A DNA stretch of 7,641 bases from DATKWF01 sp035529715 (GTDB lineage: Bacteria; Chloroflexota; Dehalococcoidia; Dehalococcoidales; RBG-16-60-22). The first letter of the stretch is position 1; each line of letters opens with the position of its first letter. The DNA is taken from the NCBI GenBank assembly GCA_035529715.1, contig DATKWF010000094.1, positions 1 through 7,641 on the forward strand. Reading direction: 5' to 3'. The notes beneath the pieces are model-generated. The model did no database searches and was not told the origin of the DNA. It worked only from the letters and a program-made list of their open reading frames with translations. The translations under genes and the position numbers were made by a program. Positions 5,191-7,641 of this stretch are shown piece after piece.

Positions 5191-6087
5191 CTAGGCAATA
5201 TCTTTTAGCGCCTGCTCTAAATCTTTCGGCAGCTCAGACTTAAACTCCACATACTCGCCAGTGGAGGGCAATTTGAAGCCGAGGCGGCAGGCATGCAGGA
5301 ACTGCCTTGACACGTGAGGTGATTTCACACCATAAACCGGGTCTCCCACCACCGGATAGCCGATGGCGGCAAGGTGAACACGTATCTGGTGGGTACGCCC
5401 CGTCTCCAGAATAACCTCAAGCAAAGTGTAGTTACCTATATATTTAACGACCTGATATTCAGTCCGTGCTTCCCTGCCCTCGGAAACAACCGCCATGCGC
5501 TTGCGGTTACGGGGGTCACGCCCAACCGGCGCTTCAATAATGCCACGCTCCGGGGTCAGTCTCCCCCTGACCAGCGCCATATAAGCCTTTACTATGACAC
5601 GAGTCTTGAACTGTTCAATCAGGTCAGCCTGGGCAACCTTATTTTTAGCCACCAGCATTACCCCAGAAGTATCCCGGTCTAAGCGGTGCACAATACCCGG
5701 TCTAAGCGAATCACTGATATCAGCCAGGTGAGGAAAGTGGGACAGAATAGCATTAACCAGGGTATGGGCGGGGTGCCCCGGCGCCGGGTGGACGATCAGT
5801 CCGGCCGGTTTATCCACCACCAAAAGGTCATCATCTTCATAAAGGATATTTAAAGGGATTGCCTCGGGCGATAGCGGGCTGGGTGGAGTGGGAGGTATGA
5901 TGACTTCTACCCTATCCCCAATGTCGAGTTTTAGGCTTGCCCTGGCAATATGACCGTTAACCGTGATATAGCCATCGGCAATAAGCTTCTGAGCATAGGT
6001 CCGGGAGAGTTCCGCACAGTTCTCACCAACAAACCTGTCAAGGCGAGTGCCTGCCGTATCAGCTACAAAACTATACGTTTTGTCCAT
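5191..6087 (-). CDS. rluD: RluA/RluD-family 23S rRNA pseudouridine synthase, 298 aa
   Basis: Converts specific uridines of 23S rRNA to pseudouridine during ribosome assembly. An N-terminal S4 RNA-binding domain spans about residues 14-75 (TRLDRFVGENCAELSRTYAQ, then YITVNG and GDRVEV). The catalytic domain follows, with YEDDDLLVVDKPAGLIVHP (83-101), HRLDRDTSG (134-142, catalytic Asp expected at 137), RTEYQVV and the late GRTHQIRVHLA block. Length and domain order fit RluD/RluC-type enzymes. The exact target uridine cannot be told from sequence alone, so the symbol marks the subfamily. It starts 1 nt after lspA with only a weak ribosome site, so translation is probably coupled. This lspA-rluA/D pairing is common in bacteria. 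Repeat copy C follows the stop directly. Confidence 0.93.
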   Translation of the reverse strand: MDKTYSFVADTAGTRLDRFVGENCAELSRTYAQKLIADGYITVNGHIARASLKLDIGDRVEVIIPPTPPSPLSPEAIPLNILYEDDDLLVVDKPAGLIVHPAPGHPAHTLVNAILSHFPHLADISDSLRPGIVHRLDRDTSGVMLVAKNKVAQADLIEQFKTRVIVKAYMALVRGRLTPERGIIEAPVGRDPRNRKRMAVVSEGREARTEYQVVKYIGNYTLLEVILETGRTHQIRVHLAAIGYPVVGDPVYGVKSPHVSRQFLHACRLGFKLPSTGEYVEFKSELPKDLEQALKDIA

Positions 6088-6088
6088 G

Positions 6089-6586
6089 CTAGTGCTTCTC
6101 AGCCTGAGTCAATCTAAGGAGAGAGCAAGCAAAGATGATAACCCCGACGGTTATAGCGGAGTCAGCAACGTTAAACGCCGGCCAGTAACCAAAATCAATG
6201 AAGTCAGTAACATAGCCAAAGCGGAGTCGGTCAATCAGGTTACCCAGTGTGCCGCCAAGCATCAAGCCAAGGCCAAACTTGGTCAACATATTATCCAGCC
6301 AGGAAAAGTAACGGTAAACAAACAGGGCATAGACCAGAAGAACAACAATACCTATTATGGCAACAATAGTGAGAGCAAATGATTGTCCCTGGAGTAAGCC
6401 AAAAGCAGCGCCGGTGTTTTGGACATAGGTTATACGAAAGAATCCTACTTCAAATAACGATTGTCCCTCAACTAGATTAGTCCTTATCCACACCTTGCTG
6501 AGCTGGTCAGCAACCACTATTAGCAACCCGGTAAGGGAAAAGACCACATTTCGCCACTTATCCTGAAGGTGGTTTACCTTTCGCAT
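6089..6586 (-). CDS. lspA: Lipoprotein signal peptidase (signal peptidase II), 165 aa
   Basis: Membrane aspartyl protease that removes the signal peptide from diacylglyceryl-modified prolipoproteins. Four transmembrane helices are expected at about residues 14-32, 67-92, 101-118 and 139-159. Family motifs are intact: VADQLSK (25-31), QNTGAAFG (56-63), GGTLGNLIDR (111-120) and FNVADSAI (138-145). The catalytic aspartates are Asp119 and Asp142. Length is normal. The chosen ATG lies inside the end of the zinc-finger gene, with a 29-nt overlap in a different frame, and AGG about 7 nt upstream. No other Met occurs before residue 100, and a GTG at residue 14 would cut into helix 1. Globomycin-class inhibitors target this enzyme. 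Overlap with its neighbours implies one transcript. Confidence 0.95.
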   Translation of the reverse strand: MRKVNHLQDKWRNVVFSLTGLLIVVADQLSKVWIRTNLVEGQSLFEVGFFRITYVQNTGAAFGLLQGQSFALTIVAIIGIVVLLVYALFVYRYFSWLDNMLTKFGLGLMLGGTLGNLIDRLRFGYVTDFIDFGYWPAFNVADSAITVGVIIFACSLLRLTQAEKH

Positions 6587-6938
6587 TCTTTGCCTGTAGA
6601 GCCTTACAATTCATACATAAGCTTGCCTGTGGGAGTGCTTCTAATCGGTCCGGGTCTATGGGTTGACCGCAATGGTCACATAAACCATAAGTTTTTTCTT
6701 CAAATTTATGTAAAGCATGTTCTATGCCGTTCAACTGCGCTTTAATACGATTTTCCAAGGCTAACCGCTTCTCTAGTTCAAGAGTTTCCGTTGCCTCCTC
6801 CTCCCTCTTGCCAAAGGGACTACCTTCCCGTCTTTCATCGGCAGGGTTAGCGCTAGCCTTTAGTTGCTCCAATTCATCAATTAAGCGCTGCCGCTCATTC
6901 TCCAAGCGCGAACGAAGTATTTTATAATTAGTAGTCAT
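6558..6938 (-). CDS. DksA/TraR-family zinc-finger protein, 126 aa
   Basis: The N-terminal two-thirds is a charged helical coiled coil (about residues 3-30 and 44-80). Its hairpin tip carries NPADER (31-36), the place where DksA-type factors present acidic residues to the RNA polymerase secondary channel. A four-cysteine zinc finger follows: Cys87-x2-Cys90 and Cys108-x2-Cys111, within YGLCDHCGQPIDPDRLEALP and its continuation. The length is close to YteA/TraR/DksA relatives and shorter than E. coli DksA (151 aa). Role as a (p)ppGpp-linked transcription modulator is family knowledge, and true DksA function is not shown. The start is firm: AGGAGAGGGG lies just upstream of the ATG. It is the first gene of the zinc-finger, lspA, rluD cluster. 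The C-terminus is basic and flexible (KNAKGKPPSG). Confidence 0.88.
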   Translation of the reverse strand: MTTNYKILRSRLENERQRLIDELEQLKASANPADERREGSPFGKREEEATETLELEKRLALENRIKAQLNGIEHALHKFEEKTYGLCDHCGQPIDPDRLEALPQASLCMNCKALQAKNAKGKPPSG

Positions 6939-7014
6939 TTCCCCTCTCCTGCTTATCAGGTCTGAGACAGTTCTTCTCTATTTTCCTGTTGAGACTCTTA
7001 TATTAAGTTACTAT

Positions 7015-7020
7015 ATTATA
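7015..7020 (-). promoter_or_regulatory. Putative -10 box of the zinc-finger gene-lspA-rluD operon
   Basis: A perfect TATAAT on the minus strand (7020-7015) lies 77 bp before the ATG at 6938. No good -35 box is found at 16-18 bp. A leader of roughly 70 nt would result. I see no riboswitch or attenuator structure in it beyond a partial palindrome, GTCTGAGAC (6960-6968). Confidence 0.4.
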
Positions 7021-7070
7021 CCTGATTGTTACTCTAGAAATTAGTTTGGGTAAGGCTGGTCAGGACGGCA

Positions 7071-7310
7071 CTACCCGCAACTGTCGGCCAGTACCAATTG
7101 ATTGTCACCGCCGATGATTAGTTTCAAAATCTCATAAAAAGGTTTACAAGTGAAGTCATTATCTTCCTGTTTACACATACCTATTGGATAGAAGTTTTCC
7201 ACCCAATCATTATAGCTAAATCCTGAAGTACCAAAGTTTATCATGCCACTAGTGTAACCCTTTTTATTTAATTGGTCAATGTCAATACCCTTTACTGGCA
7301 TCTGCCACAA
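7071..7310 (-). pseudogene. DUF72 (YecE-like) N-terminal remnant
   Basis: From Met23 (7244-7242) the frame reads MINFGTSGFSYNDWVENFYP. This is the diagnostic start of DUF72/YecE proteins (GTSGxSYxxWxxxFYP), which are normally about 230-290 residues. Similarity fades within 15 residues, and the frame stops 57 codons after Met23 with no trace of the inner TIM-barrel motifs. The 22 codons ahead of Met23 need a TTG start and are not part of a normal DUF72 N-terminus. The natural start was probably Met23. An AAAAAGGG stretch about 14 nt upstream is a poor ribosome site. The segment is AT-rich like the membrane-protein gene at 224-931. It lies between the zinc-finger operon promoter and the tRNA unit and is most likely a decaying fragment. 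Confidence 0.6.
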
Positions 7311-7318
7311 GAAACCAA

Positions 7319-7350
7319 GCTTGACACCTTATCTAGTCAAGCATTATACT
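7319..7350 (+). promoter_or_regulatory. Strong promoter of tRNA-fMet with overlapping inverted repeat
   Basis: A perfect -35 TTGACA (7321-7326) and a -10 TATACT (7345-7350, 5 of 6) are 18 bp apart. The start site would be near 7357, about 55 nt before the mature tRNA. A 7-bp perfect inverted repeat, GCTTGAC (7319-7325) and GTCAAGC (7336-7342), spans the -35 and most of the spacer. It could be an operator or only reflect chance symmetry. Confidence 0.7.
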
Positions 7351-7411
7351 AAAAAAACACGGCGTATAGAAGACCCTATACAATAATTATACAATAAAAT
7401 ATATATAGCGG

Positions 7412-7486
7412 CGCGGGGTGGAGCAGTGGAAGCTCGTCGGGCTCATAACCCGAAGGTCGTTGGTTCGAATCCAACCCCCGCTACCA
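7412..7486 (+). tRNA. Initiator tRNA-fMet (anticodon CAT)
   Basis: The cloverleaf is complete. The acceptor stem is CGCGGGG (7412-7418) with CCCCGC. The D stem is GAGC/GCTC with a short 7-nt loop. The anticodon stem is TCGGG/CCCGA around CTCATAA (CAT at 7444-7446). The T arm is GTTGG-TTCGAAT-CCAAC, and CCA is encoded (7484-7486). Initiator hallmarks are all present: an unpaired first position (C1 opposite U72), three consecutive G-C pairs at the base of the anticodon stem, and an A11-U24 pair in the D stem. These separate it from elongator Met and Ile-lysidine tRNAs. Much of the sequence matches E. coli tRNA-fMet as I remember it. The gene stands alone with its own promoter and terminator. 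Confidence 0.97.
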
Positions 7487-7496
7487 AGATTGTGAT

Positions 7497-7525
7497 GGGG
7501 AGCAGAGATGCTTCCCTTTTTATTT
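7497..7525 (+). terminator. Rho-independent terminator of tRNA-fMet
   Basis: GGGGAGC (7497-7503) pairs with GCTTCCC (7510-7516), including one G-T wobble, around a 6-nt loop. It is followed directly by TTTTTATTT. It lies 10 nt after the encoded CCA. The remaining 116 bases to the window end show no supported gene. Confidence 0.85.
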
Positions 7526-7641
7526 GACAAATCAGGCATATATTAGAGACTTCCTTTAATATAGTGCCCTCATCAACTGTTAATATTTCCATTGTTCATT
7601 TATATTTCCAAATGAGAACTGCTGCCCAGATTTACTACGAC

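Noticed and set aside
7524..7529. TTGACA after the tRNA terminator as a -35 box
   Set aside because: No -10 box occurs at 16-18 bp downstream, and it overlaps the terminator T-tract.
7580..7639. Minus-strand open frame at the right edge reading SKSGQQFSFGNINEQWKY before a stop
   Set aside because: It is too short to assign, has no recognisable domain end, and an open run of this length in AT-rich sequence is expected by chance.
7612..7641. ATG near the right edge opening a plus-strand frame
   Set aside because: There is no ribosome site and only ten codons are visible.

Overview
The window looks like a piece of a bacterial chromosome, most plausibly from Dehalococcoidia (Chloroflexota) or a close relative. 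That placement is inference. It rests on the zinc-finger/lspA/rluD gene order, on a DUF6125-like gene behind gltX, on remnants of a family III CoA-transferase and a DUF72 protein, and on a family of GC-rich double-hairpin intergenic repeats. No database search was possible. Almost every gene lies on the minus strand. The exceptions are a 37-codon ORF and an initiator tRNA on the plus strand.

Layout, left to right. Bases 1-931 (minus strand) hold an unrecognised six-helix membrane protein, then a 36-residue stub that begins like a CaiB/BaiF CoA-transferase, then the start of a probable CelD/BcsL-type GNAT acetyltransferase that leaves the window. Bases 932-1151 are intergenic, with repeat copy A and divergent promoters. 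Bases 1152-1265 (plus) encode a small lysine-rich peptide. Bases 1283-2703 (minus) are an nfeD-like gene followed by a PflA-like radical SAM gene, behind an extended -10 promoter. Bases 2775-4771 (minus) are gltX followed by a DUF6125-like gene. Bases 4772-5190 carry no gene and are filled with intact and decayed repeats. Copies B and C face each other there, and their outer ends form an 18-bp imperfect inverted repeat. Bases 5191-6938 (minus) are a tight three-gene cluster: a DksA/TraR-type zinc-finger gene, lspA and rluD. Bases 7071-7310 hold a DUF72 remnant. Bases 7321-7525 are a complete tRNA-fMet transcription unit with promoter, tRNA and terminator.

The intact genes are mainly housekeeping: glutamyl-tRNA synthesis, rRNA pseudouridylation, lipoprotein signal-peptide cleavage, RNA polymerase modulation and translation initiation. 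I see no defence system, CRISPR array or intact mobile element. The least explained parts are the double-hairpin repeat family, whose stems change in a compensatory way between copies, the truncated CoA-transferase inside an apparently coupled gene string, and the 37-residue basic peptide.
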